64,000 nt of DNA from Anaerolineales bacterium. Lineage in GTDB: Bacteria; Chloroflexota; Anaerolineae; Anaerolineales; Villigracilaceae. The position numbers and the translations under genes are program-made. Of the stretch, positions 48,986 to 57,260 are shown one piece after another (within the stretch, counting starts at the first letter, position 1; each line of letters starts with the position of its first letter). The notes under the pieces were generated by a model. It was not told the DNA's origin. It ran no database searches and saw only the letters and a program-made list of their open reading frames with translations. The DNA lies in the NCBI GenBank assembly GCA_030583905.1, contig CP129481.1, positions 3,564,136 to 3,628,135 of the forward strand, given 5' to 3'.

Positions 48986-50917
48986 ATGAAACTACGCCAC
49001 ATCATTACTTTAGCAATTAGCGCGATCTTTCTCTCCGCCTGCAACATGACGCTTGCGGCGGATGTCACTCCCCCTCCCAATTACGTTCCGCCCACGCCCA
49101 TCCCAACACTGGGACCGTCATATCCAGCCAGCGCGCCGAACATCGCAAACGGAGAGGTGATCTATGCCGAAAAATGCGCGCCCTGTCACGGCGTTACAGG
49201 TTTGGGCGACGGCGAGCAGGGCAAACAACTTCCCGTTACCGTCATCCCCATTGGCTTGCCAGAAACCGCACAAAAAGCATCCCCCCTCAAATGGTACACC
49301 ACCGTCACACAGGGCAACATCGACCGCTTCATGCCGCCCTTTGCCAGCCTCACCGAACAGGAACGCTGGGACGTGGTCGCATACGCTTTCACACTCCACA
49401 CCACCGAGCAACAGGTCGAGACGGGACGGTCTATTTTCGAGCAAGCCTGCGCCGACTGTGACAACGTATTCAGCAATCAGGAAATGATGTCGGCGCTTTC
49501 GCCTGATGCGATCGTCCGCATGATACGCGAAGGCGCGGGGGACATCCCCGCCTTTGGAGCGGACTTGAACGATGATGAAGCCTACGCCGTGGCGGCGTAC
49601 GTCCGTACGTTGACCTTTGCGCCTCCCGCCGCGCTCGCAGTTGAATCTCCAGCTGAGACTCCTGTCCCCGCTGCGGCAGAAACGCCGTCCGCGCAGGAGA
49701 CGACCGAGACGGAGGAACAGGCTGAAACAGAGTCCGAAGCGGAAGATGTCACAACTGAAACCGCCGAAGAAGTGGAAGAAGTCGATCCTGTTGTGGAAAC
49801 CGCCAGCGCGGGCACCGTCAGCGGATTGATCGAGAACCGCACAGGCAGAGACCTGCCGCCCGGTCTCAACATCACTCTGCGCGGCTACGACCATGGCATG
49901 GATCCCAGCGCCGGACCGCAGGAGATCCTCACGCTCGAAAGCGAAGTGAACGCTGATGGAAGTTACGCCTTCGATGATCTTGAAATATTCGAACGGCAGA
50001 TCTTTATCGCCGAACTCGAAGTGGACGGGTTGCAGTACCAATCCGAGTTTGCGGTCGTGCCGGCGGATGCAACCGAACTGACACTGCCGACCATCGTTGT
50101 GTATGCCACCACCGAAGATTTCAGCGATCTGCAGATCAATTCCCTTCAAATTTTCTTTGACCTTGCCAGCGAAGGCACGGCGCAGGTCTTCGCGGTCTAT
50201 ACCATCACAAATGTCGGCGACCAAACCGTGCTTGTCAACATGGGTGACGGTCAGAGCGTGCCGTTCATCGCCTTCCCCGAAGGCGCCAGCGGACTTGGGT
50301 ACGAAGCCACACAAGACAGTGCGCCGTTCATCCCCACCGCTACCGGTTTTGCCATGCCGCCCAACGACACACCGTACGGCTTGATCGCGTTCTCGTCCCT
50401 GCCGAAGACAAACGAAATCGATATTTCCCAGCCCGCACTGTTGCCGATCGGAGAGGTCTATCTCTTCCTGCCAGAAGGCGTGGATGCCACCGGCGCCACG
50501 CTGACGGATAACGGCATCCAAGCCATCCAGAATACCAACTTTCACGTGTACACCGCCAGTGCGTTCAACAAAGGCGAAAACCTTGATTTCAAACTGACGG
50601 GCAGACCGACAAACACCGCGGTCGCTCCCAATCCGCTTCAGAACCAGACCCTGCTGCTTGGCATCGGCGCCTTTGGCATTGCACTTGTGCTGGCTGGCGC
50701 ATGGATGTACATGCGCGACAGGAACAAGGTGGAAGAGGACGAAGAAGAATTTGAAGAAGAGGAAGAAAGCGGACAGGACGAATTCGAAGACTCTGAATCC
50801 ATTGTGGATGCGATCATCGTACTCGACGACCTGCACCGCACAGGCAAACTCTCTGATGAAGCCTACAAACAGCGCCGCGCCGAACTGAAGGCATTGTTGA
50901 AGAGAAAAACTCAATGA
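48986..50917 (+). CDS. Cytochrome c lipoprotein with one intact and one altered heme site
   Basis: 643 residues. Lipoprotein signal ISAIFLSAC. First cytochrome c domain (about 50-140) has C64-A-P-C67-H68; second (about 145-215) has C155-A-D-C158-D159, Asp where the heme-ligand His should be (codon GAC, one base from CAC). An acidic Glu/Thr/Ala linker (about 220-275) leads to beta-sandwich domains (about 275-550), a membrane helix (LLLGIGAFGIALVLAGAWMYM), a run of Glu, and a short SHOCT-like helix pair (IIVLDDLHRTGKLSDEAYKQRRAELKALL). It overlaps ccmA by 4 bp. Electron carrier outside the membrane; partner unknown. Confidence 0.85.
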   Translation: MKLRHIITLAISAIFLSACNMTLAADVTPPPNYVPPTPIPTLGPSYPASAPNIANGEVIYAEKCAPCHGVTGLGDGEQGKQLPVTVIPIGLPETAQKASPLKWYTTVTQGNIDRFMPPFASLTEQERWDVVAYAFTLHTTEQQVETGRSIFEQACADCDNVFSNQEMMSALSPDAIVRMIREGAGDIPAFGADLNDDEAYAVAAYVRTLTFAPPAALAVESPAETPVPAAAETPSAQETTETEEQAETESEAEDVTTETAEEVEEVDPVVETASAGTVSGLIENRTGRDLPPGLNITLRGYDHGMDPSAGPQEILTLESEVNADGSYAFDDLEIFERQIFIAELEVDGLQYQSEFAVVPADATELTLPTIVVYATTEDFSDLQINSLQIFFDLASEGTAQVFAVYTITNVGDQTVLVNMGDGQSVPFIAFPEGASGLGYEATQDSAPFIPTATGFAMPPNDTPYGLIAFSSLPKTNEIDISQPALLPIGEVYLFLPEGVDATGATLTDNGIQAIQNTNFHVYTASAFNKGENLDFKLTGRPTNTAVAPNPLQNQTLLLGIGAFGIALVLAGAWMYMRDRNKVEEDEEEFEEEEESGQDEFEDSESIVDAIIVLDDLHRTGKLSDEAYKQRRAELKALLKRKTQ

Positions 50918-51612
50918 TCGAAGTTAAAAAGCTTGTCAAACGCTTCGGCTTGAAGACCATCCTGCGCGGTGTGGATTTTAACGTCCAACCCGGGGAATTT
51001 GTGGCGCTGCTCGGACCGAACGGGGCAGGCAAAACCACCTTCCTGCGAATTCTCGCTTCGCTCTCCCGCCCCAGCCTGGGAAGCGTTAAAGTGGCAGGAC
51101 ACTCACTCCCAAACGATTCGGCGCAAGTCCGCGCGAGGCTGGGCGTGGTTTCGCACCTGCCCCTGCTCTACCCCGACCTAACCGCCGAGGAAAATCTGCA
51201 ATTCTACGCGCGCATGTACGGGCTTGTGGATTTCGCCCCGCGCATCACGGAAGTCCTGCAAATGGTCGGGCTGGAGGCGCGGCGCAAGGATCTCGTCCGC
51301 ACCTTCTCGCGCGGCATGCAGCAACGCCTCGCCATCGGCAGGGCGGTCATCCACGACCCGGAGGTGGTCCTGTTCGATGAACCCTACACCGGGCTGGATC
51401 AGGATGCATCCGAAATGCTGGATGAAGTTCTGCGCTCTGTCGCCGCCAAGGGACGCACCGTGGTCATGACTTCCCACGACCTCGCCCGCGCCGAAGACCT
51501 TGCCACCCGTTTCGACATCCTTTCGCGCGGGGTGATCGCCGCATCCGCAACGCGCAGCGATTTCAAAGACACAAACCTGCTCGATTTTTACAAGAAAGCA
51601 CTGGCGGTCTGA
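50914..51612 (+). CDS. ccmA: Heme exporter ATP-binding protein CcmA
   Basis: 232-residue ABC ATPase: Walker A GPNGAGKTT, signature FSRGMQQRLAIGRA, Walker B VVLFDEPYTGLD, switch His in TSHDLARAED. The FSRGMQQR signature is that of CcmA. With CcmB, CcmC and CcmD it powers release of holo-CcmE. ATGA overlap with the cytochrome gene and 4-bp gap to ccmB indicate coupled expression. Confidence 0.94.
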   Translation: MIEVKKLVKRFGLKTILRGVDFNVQPGEFVALLGPNGAGKTTFLRILASLSRPSLGSVKVAGHSLPNDSAQVRARLGVVSHLPLLYPDLTAEENLQFYARMYGLVDFAPRITEVLQMVGLEARRKDLVRTFSRGMQQRLAIGRAVIHDPEVVLFDEPYTGLDQDASEMLDEVLRSVAAKGRTVVMTSHDLARAEDLATRFDILSRGVIAASATRSDFKDTNLLDFYKKALAV

Positions 51613-51616
51613 CATC

Positions 51617-52357
51617 ATGTCCAATATTCCCATCACCGCAACCAAAACCGCCGATAAGGACAAGCAGGCAATCACTGCCAAGCCGTCCTTCCTCAAAGCC
51701 GTTATGGCAATCGTTCAGAAGGACCTTTCTGCCGAATTCCGCTCGCGCGAACTGCTCTCCGCCATGCTGGTCTTTTCCATGCTGGTCATCCTCATCTTCA
51801 ACTTCGCATTGGAATTGAACATCGAAGTGCGGAAATCCGTCGCCGCAGGCGTGTTGTGGACGACCTTTGCTTTTGCAGGTACGCTCGGTCTCAACCGCTC
51901 GATGGCGGTCGAAAAGGACCGCGGTTGCATGGACGGGCTGCTGCTTGCCCCCGTGGACCGCTCGGCGATCTTCTTCGGCAAAGCCATCAGCAATCTTGCC
52001 TTCATGTTGATCGTGGAGGCGATCGTCATTCCGTTATACGCCCTGCTGTATAACGAAACCCGCATCTTCCAACTGGATTTCCTGCTCATCATCCTGCTCG
52101 GCTCGATCGGGTACATAGCGGTCGGCACATTGCTCTCCGCCATGTCCGTGCAAACGCGCACACGGGATGTGCTCCTGCCAATTCTGCTTTTCCCTGTGGC
52201 AGTGCCCGTCCTGTTGGCTTCCGTCAAAGCCAGCGGCGGTCTGATCGAAGGCGCAACATTCGCCGAGATACTCACACCCTTCAACCTGCTGCTCGCCTAC
52301 GACGTGATCTTCATTGCCGTTGCTTTCATGGTCTTTGATTTTGTGGTCGAGGAATAA
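51617..52357 (+). CDS. ccmB: Heme exporter membrane protein CcmB
   Basis: 246 residues with about six membrane helices after a short polar N terminus. KDLSAEFRSRELLSAMLVFSMLVILIFNFAL is the conserved CcmB opening; LGLNRSMAVEKDRGCMDGLLLAPVDRSAIFFGKAISNL follows. It is the membrane partner of CcmA. Length about 20 residues longer than E. coli CcmB because of the N terminus. Confidence 0.94.
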   Translation: MSNIPITATKTADKDKQAITAKPSFLKAVMAIVQKDLSAEFRSRELLSAMLVFSMLVILIFNFALELNIEVRKSVAAGVLWTTFAFAGTLGLNRSMAVEKDRGCMDGLLLAPVDRSAIFFGKAISNLAFMLIVEAIVIPLYALLYNETRIFQLDFLLIILLGSIGYIAVGTLLSAMSVQTRTRDVLLPILLFPVAVPVLLASVKASGGLIEGATFAEILTPFNLLLAYDVIFIAVAFMVFDFVVEE

Positions 52358-52455
52358 AATCTTCAAAATCTACATCCATCCGGATTCATTTCTCAGCAAG
52401 CGCTACGCCAAATCAGGTCTAATCTTGAAACCCAAACTTTACAAAGGAGTTATCC

Positions 52456-53154
52456 ATGCAATCCAAACCCATTGCGCTCACTGTGCTTGATGTCCTTGCC
52501 GTCATCGCGCTTGGTGTCGCTACCTACTTCGCCCTCGTCTTCGCACCCACCGAACAGATCATGGGGCAGGTCCAGCGTGTCTTTTACTTCCATGTCGGCA
52601 CGGCATGGGTCGGCATGCTCGGCTTCATCCTTGCCGCAGTGGCAGGCATCGTCTACCTTGTCACGAAAGATATGAAGTGGGACCGCTTCCAGGTCGCTGC
52701 GGTGGAGATCAGTACCATGTTCTTCTTCATCACCATTGTGCTCGGTTCCATCTGGGCGCGCCCCGCCTGGAACACCTGGTGGACGTGGGACCCGCGCCTC
52801 ACCACCGCCGCCGTCACGGAGCTCATCTACGTCGCCTATTTCATGCTCCGCGCAGGCATCGAAGACCCCGAAAAACGCGCACGCTTCGGCGCAGTGTACA
52901 CCCTGCTGGGCGGAATCAGCGTCCCGATCACCTTCATGGCGATCCGCCTCTTCCGCACCATCCATCCCGTGGTCATCGGCAATGAAAGCGCCGCAGCACA
53001 GGGCGGTTTCAGCATGAGCGGCGACATGGTCACTGCCATGTTGGTTTCCTTTGCCGCCTTCACCATCATCTTCATCGACCTGATGTGGCACCGCGTCCGC
53101 CTCAGCGGCTTGCAGGAAAAGGTCGAACAACTCAAACTCAAAGTTTCGATGTAA
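52456..53154 (+). CDS. ccmC: Heme exporter / handling protein CcmC
   Basis: 232 residues, six membrane helices. WWD motif SIWARPAWNTWWTWDPRLTTAAVTELIY, with heme-ligand histidine regions RVFYFHVGTAWVGM and FRTIHPVVIG flanking it. CcmC loads heme onto CcmE. An AAGGAG lies 7-8 nt before the ATG. The 98-bp ccmB-ccmC gap holds no obvious hairpin or promoter. Confidence 0.95.
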   Translation: MQSKPIALTVLDVLAVIALGVATYFALVFAPTEQIMGQVQRVFYFHVGTAWVGMLGFILAAVAGIVYLVTKDMKWDRFQVAAVEISTMFFFITIVLGSIWARPAWNTWWTWDPRLTTAAVTELIYVAYFMLRAGIEDPEKRARFGAVYTLLGGISVPITFMAIRLFRTIHPVVIGNESAAAQGGFSMSGDMVTAMLVSFAAFTIIFIDLMWHRVRLSGLQEKVEQLKLKVSM

Positions 53155-53168
53155 TTGGAGCACAGAAA

Positions 53169-53324
53169 ATGGAAACTTATCCCGATACTTCCAGCTACAT
53201 GATCGCAGGCTACGTCTTCTCCTTCCTGACCATGGGCATCCATGTCCTGAGCATCTACATTCGCAACAAAAACCTCCAGCGCGACCTCGAAACGCTCGAG
53301 GGAATGGATACGGAAAAGAAATAA
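53169..53324 (+). CDS. CcmD-like small membrane protein
   Basis: 51 residues: METYPDTSSYMIAGYVFSFL, a single membrane helix, then a basic and charged tail with RNKNLQRDLETLEG. CcmD proteins are defined by size, one helix and charged cytoplasmic tail rather than by sequence, and sit next to ccmC, as here. GGAG lies 8 nt before the ATG. It stabilises the CcmABC complex in other bacteria. Last gene of the ccm cluster, followed by a terminator. Confidence 0.8.
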   Translation: METYPDTSSYMIAGYVFSFLTMGIHVLSIYIRNKNLQRDLETLEGMDTEKK

Positions 53325-53334
53325 TTCCAGTCGG

Positions 53335-53365
53335 AGAGTCCGTTATAATATAGCGGACTCTTTTT
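53335..53365 (+). terminator. Terminator of the ccm cluster with a −10 box in its loop
   Basis: 8-bp stem AGAGTCCG / CGGACTCT (53335-53342, 53354-53361) followed by TTTT. The loop contains TATAAT (53344-53349), 24 bp upstream of the next ATG. Confidence 0.8.
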
Positions 53366-53372
53366 GATTCCC

Positions 53373-55013
53373 ATGCCAAAGCGACGCTGGACCACCGGTC
53401 TCCTGCTGCTCGTGATCGCCATCTCAAACATGGCTTTCACGCCTGAAATCTCGCTCGCCTCCAGCGTGGACCCGGCAACGGTTTCTGCAACCAACCCTCC
53501 CCCCGGTCCTGACCGTTTTTCCATCATCTCCGTGGAATATACAGCCTACAAGTGGCATCTGCTCACATGGAACGCGAAAAAATTGGCGTGTTCCATCGTC
53601 ATTGACCACGACGGCATGCCGCTCCCCTGGGAGGTATACCGAGACTGCGGGGAAACCATCTACAACACCTGGATGACCCAGCCCGCCTGCAACATCCATG
53701 ATGTGAAAAATTGCAAGGGCTACTATGCCGTCCTGATAGACAGCCAGCCCAAGGAAAAAGAGATCGCGATGCAATTACCCGCTGCCAGCGCATGGATCTC
53801 AGTGGAAGACTGCGACCCCGTGTTCAGTGCGGGAACGAACATCTGCGAAACCAAGCCGACCCTGGTCTTCAGCGGACTTGAACCCCTCCCAAATGAAACC
53901 ATTATCCGCATCGAAGGGACGTATGATGGTCAGCCGTTCTGGTGCGATGATACTGTCTGCAAATTCCGCATCCCTGAAACTGTGGACGAAGGCGTACAGG
54001 TTACATTCTGGGCATATTCCAGTTATGGGGATAGCAGTCCCGTGTACGAGGCGCAGGTCCGCGTCAAACGGGTGAATGAGGGCGACCCCGACCAGTTGTA
54101 TTGGTATGTGGATGTGCTTTCGTCCCAATGGCAGGGATATGCGGCGACCTGTTCCGAAGCGTGGGGGATCTTCCCGCCTGTGGGAGGCGTTCCCGAATGG
54201 CTGGGCACGCCCAAACAAAGCGAAGACCTGAGCAGTGACATTCCCTACACCTATCTCGCCGCCAACCTCATCCTGCAGGGGGCTGTGGACGCCAGTTCCT
54301 GCCCGGATGGAGGACTATCGCCCGGGAACGTCGTCAACCAGTGTGGGCTTGAGAAGGCGCGGGATGCAGTCGTTGAATGGCAGAATCAGTTCGACGATCT
54401 CATCCTGACCACTGCGCGGGAGACTAGCGTACCGGCACGTCTGCTAAAAAATCTGTTCGCGCGCGAAAGCCAGTTCTGGCCCGGCATCTATCAAGCCGCA
54501 AGCGACGTGGGACTGGGGCAGCTCACGGAAAACGGCGCCGACACCACCTTGTTCTGGAACCGCTCCTTCTTCAACCAATTCTGCCCGCTCGTGATGGACT
54601 CTGAAGTCTGCGGCGCGGGGTATGCCAATCTTGGCAAGGAACTGCAAACCGAGTTGCGGCGTGCGTTGGTGGGAAGTGTGAACGCGACCTGCGAGGAATG
54701 TCCGCTCGGGCTCGACCTGACGCAGGCACATTTCTCGGTCGGTGTGTTCGCCCATACCATGGTCGCCAACTGCGAGCAGGCGGGACAGGTCGTCTACAAT
54801 TACACGGATCAACAGCCTGTCAACGTCGCATCCTACGAAGATATGTGGAAGTTCACGCTCGTCAATTACAACGCGGGCGGCGGCTGCCTTGCCGAAGCGA
54901 TCTCGATGGCGCGCGCAGTCAGCGGACTGCCGCTTAGCTGGGAAACCGTCTCCCCGCACCTGAGCGGAGCCTGCTCCGGTGCTGTGGGTTACGTGAACGA
55001 CATCAGCAAGTAG
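53373..55013 (+). CDS. Secreted Cys-rich lytic-transglycosylase-like protein
   Basis: 546 residues. Signal peptide LLLLVIAISNMAFTPEISLAS; 18 cysteines in the mature part. Residues about 30-250 are beta-rich and unrecognised. From about 340: VPARLLKNLFARESQFWPGIYQAASDVGLGQLTENGADTTLF resembles the SLT core, with E in ARESQF as candidate catalytic Glu and GLGQL for the usual GLMQ; later LVNYNAGGGCL corresponds to the AYNAG-type motif. It likely cleaves a wall glycan. The many cysteines suggest disulfides formed outside, possibly helped by the nearby thiol redox genes. Start chosen at ATG 53373; a TTG three codons upstream is possible. Confidence 0.75.
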   Translation: MPKRRWTTGLLLLVIAISNMAFTPEISLASSVDPATVSATNPPPGPDRFSIISVEYTAYKWHLLTWNAKKLACSIVIDHDGMPLPWEVYRDCGETIYNTWMTQPACNIHDVKNCKGYYAVLIDSQPKEKEIAMQLPAASAWISVEDCDPVFSAGTNICETKPTLVFSGLEPLPNETIIRIEGTYDGQPFWCDDTVCKFRIPETVDEGVQVTFWAYSSYGDSSPVYEAQVRVKRVNEGDPDQLYWYVDVLSSQWQGYAATCSEAWGIFPPVGGVPEWLGTPKQSEDLSSDIPYTYLAANLILQGAVDASSCPDGGLSPGNVVNQCGLEKARDAVVEWQNQFDDLILTTARETSVPARLLKNLFARESQFWPGIYQAASDVGLGQLTENGADTTLFWNRSFFNQFCPLVMDSEVCGAGYANLGKELQTELRRALVGSVNATCEECPLGLDLTQAHFSVGVFAHTMVANCEQAGQVVYNYTDQQPVNVASYEDMWKFTLVNYNAGGGCLAEAISMARAVSGLPLSWETVSPHLSGACSGAVGYVNDISK

Positions 55014-55030
55014 GTCACAGTAAAGTGATA

Positions 55031-55060
55031 ACGCCGCAATGACATGCGGCGTCTTTTTTT
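55031..55060 (+). terminator. Terminator after the SLT-like gene
   Basis: 8-bp stem ACGCCGCA / TGCGGCGT with 6-nt loop, followed by CTTTTTTT. Confidence 0.9.
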
Positions 55061-55092
55061 ACAAATGGACTTGTGCTAAACTTAACAAATCA

Positions 55093-55181
55093 ATGTCGTT
55101 GTCAACACAAAGCAATTTCCAGATAATTTGGAGATTGCTTCGTCGGGAAGATCGCCTTCCCTGCAACGACATGCAATCTCC
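55093..55181. repeat. Palindromic repeat, diverged GTCATTGC family, copy 3
   Basis: Outer arms ATGTCGTTG (55093-55101) / CAACGACAT (55164-55172); GGAGATTGC (55130-55138) / GCAATCTCC (55173-55181). It ends directly at the GGAGG ribosome binding site of the next gene. Confidence 0.7.
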
Positions 55182-55190
55182 GGAGGCACC

Positions 55191-57179
55191 ATGCTCACCC
55201 TTGTAGAAAAGATACTCTTCATCATTTTCACCATCGCATCCCTCTATTTCACCTACAAAGGTGTGATGCGCATCATCGGTCACATCTCCAGCGGGCAGGG
55301 GAAAATCGATTGGTCGCTCGCCTGGAAACGCATCGGGGATTTGATCGTCAAAGTGGCGTTGTTCCAGCCCGTCTTTCGCTTCCGCCTCTGGACCTCGATC
55401 CTGCATGCGCTGATCGGCTGGGGCTTTCTCTCCTTCCTACTCATCAACCTCGCGGATCTGATCTACGCCTACACGGGCTGGCGTCTGCTCGATAACACGG
55501 GGCGTTTCGGGGATGTGTATCGCTTGATCGCGGACATTGCCAACGTCGCCATCATCGTCGGGATTCTGGCGATGGCGTTCCGCCGCTTCATTCTCCGACC
55601 ATCGAACCTGTCCACACGTGAGACGACTTTGCTTCACCCCAAAGCCCGCTTCGGCATCCTGCGCGATTCAGCGATCGTGGCGACGTTCATCTTCGTCCAC
55701 AATGCGGCGCGGTTCCTGGGCGAGTCATTCAATTTGGCGTTGGCAGGTCACGCTGACAGTTGGCAGCCAAGCATCTCAGCCGTATCAACTTTATGGTCCG
55801 GCGTGGATGCGAATGTTTTAATCGCAGGGGAACACATCGCATTCTGGCTGTCCATTGGCGCGGTGGTCGCGTTCCTTCCATACTTCCCGTATTCAAAACA
55901 TATCCATTTATTCTTTGCGCCGTTGAATTTTGCGCTCAAGCCCGAACGAAAATCCATCGGCGAATTGGGATATATCAATCTCGATGACCAGTCCATCGAG
56001 CAGTTTGGCGCGGCGACGATGAAAGACCTGGGCTGGGAGCAGATCATGGACAGTTACGCCTGTATCATGTGCTTCCGCTGTCAGGAGGTCTGCCCGGCGT
56101 ATACCACAGGGAAATTGCTCTCGCCTGCTGCGTTGGAGATCAATAAACGTTATCACTTCAACAATGGCGGTACGACCGATGTGGCGATGACCGAGTTGAT
56201 CAGCGAAGAAGCCGTGTGGGCGTGTACGTCGTGCGGCGCGTGCGTGGACATTTGTCCCGTTGGCAATGAGCCGATGCGCGACATTCTCGATATTCGCCGC
56301 AATCTATCCATGATGGAAAGCGCCTTCCCGAAGCAATTGGAGACGGCGTTCAAAGGCATGGAGCGCAATGCCAACCCGTGGAATGTCTCGCAGGCAGACC
56401 GCATGAAATGGGCGGAAGGCATGAACGTGCCGACCATCGAACAAAACGGCGAACCTGAAATTTTATGGTGGGTTGGCTGTGCGCCTGCAACTGATTCGCG
56501 TGCTCAGAAAACCGCGCAAGCCTTTGCGAAAATTTTGAACACAGCGGGAGTCAATTATGCGGTGCTGGGTAACAACGAAGCCTGTACAGGAGATTCCGCT
56601 CGCCGCGCGGGACGTGAAGATATTTTCTTCGGCTTGGCTTCACAGAACGTGGAAATCTTGAACGAAGTTGCACCGAAACGCATCGTGACGACTTGTCCGC
56701 ATTGTTTGCATACCATCAAAAATGAATACCCTGCCTTTGGCGGGAATTATCAGGCCATTCACCATACGCAATTGATCAATGAATTGGTCGGCGCGGGAAA
56801 GATTTCGATGAACTTGGAAGGCGACAATATGAAGATCACCTTCCATGACCCGTGTTATTTGGGGCGGCATAACAAGGTCACGGATGCGCCGCGCGATGCG
56901 TTGAAATCCGCTGGCGTGGAAACGGTGGAGATGCCGCGCAATGGAGCCAAGTCCTTCTGCTGTGGCGCGGGCGGCGCACAGATGTGGAAGGAAGAAGAGG
57001 AAGGCTCGGCGCGTGTGAACGTGACCCGCTTCAAGGAAGCCCAATCTACAGGCGCGGACATGGTGGCGGTGGGATGTCCGTTCTGTTTGACGATGATGAC
57101 CGATGCCGCGAAGGATGGCGGCAGTGAGATTCAGGTCAAGGATGTGGCGGAGATCGTGGCGGAGCGGTTGAAGACCTAG
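55191..57179 (+). CDS. EtfD/HdrD-like membrane Fe-S oxidoreductase
   Basis: 662 residues. N-terminal NarI-like membrane part with about five helices (1-230). Then two [4Fe-4S] motifs: C291-IM-C-FR-C-QEV-C301-P and C345-TS-C-GA-C-VDI-C355-P. Then two CCG domains (NNEACTGDSARRAG, TTCPHCLHTIKNEYP, and FCCGAGGAQMWKEE, GCPFCLTMMTDA) as in HdrD and GlpC. The fusion matches EtfD-type proteins, which pass electrons from electron-transfer flavoprotein to menaquinone, but no etfAB genes are nearby. GGAGG 4 nt before ATG 55191 fixes the start. Confidence 0.88.
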   Translation: MLTLVEKILFIIFTIASLYFTYKGVMRIIGHISSGQGKIDWSLAWKRIGDLIVKVALFQPVFRFRLWTSILHALIGWGFLSFLLINLADLIYAYTGWRLLDNTGRFGDVYRLIADIANVAIIVGILAMAFRRFILRPSNLSTRETTLLHPKARFGILRDSAIVATFIFVHNAARFLGESFNLALAGHADSWQPSISAVSTLWSGVDANVLIAGEHIAFWLSIGAVVAFLPYFPYSKHIHLFFAPLNFALKPERKSIGELGYINLDDQSIEQFGAATMKDLGWEQIMDSYACIMCFRCQEVCPAYTTGKLLSPAALEINKRYHFNNGGTTDVAMTELISEEAVWACTSCGACVDICPVGNEPMRDILDIRRNLSMMESAFPKQLETAFKGMERNANPWNVSQADRMKWAEGMNVPTIEQNGEPEILWWVGCAPATDSRAQKTAQAFAKILNTAGVNYAVLGNNEACTGDSARRAGREDIFFGLASQNVEILNEVAPKRIVTTCPHCLHTIKNEYPAFGGNYQAIHHTQLINELVGAGKISMNLEGDNMKITFHDPCYLGRHNKVTDAPRDALKSAGVETVEMPRNGAKSFCCGAGGAQMWKEEEEGSARVNVTRFKEAQSTGADMVAVGCPFCLTMMTDAAKDGGSEIQVKDVAEIVAERLKT

Positions 57180-57199
57180 TCCCTTGTAACACAACAATC

Positions 57200-57260
57200 A
57201 ATCCGCAGATTGCGCGGATTACGCAGATTTTTTCTGCGTAATCTGTCAAATCTGCGGATT
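57200..57260. repeat. Palindromic repeat AATCCGCAGATT family (possible bidirectional terminator)
   Basis: Outer 12-bp arms AATCCGCAGATT / AATCTGCGGATT and inner 10-bp arms ATTACGCAGA / TCTGCGTAAT with a TTTTT apex. It lies between converging genes and overlaps the aminotransferase stop codon, so it probably provides that stop. Confidence 0.8.

Noticed and set aside
49118..50914. 598-codon open frame on the minus strand opposite the cytochrome gene
   Set aside because: Composition is His/Arg/Phe-rich shadow sequence; the plus strand encodes a clear signal peptide, CxxCH domain and membrane helix.
52450..53427. 325-codon minus-strand open frame over ccmC-ccmD
   Set aside because: Antisense to conserved ccmC; no domain and no ribosome binding site.
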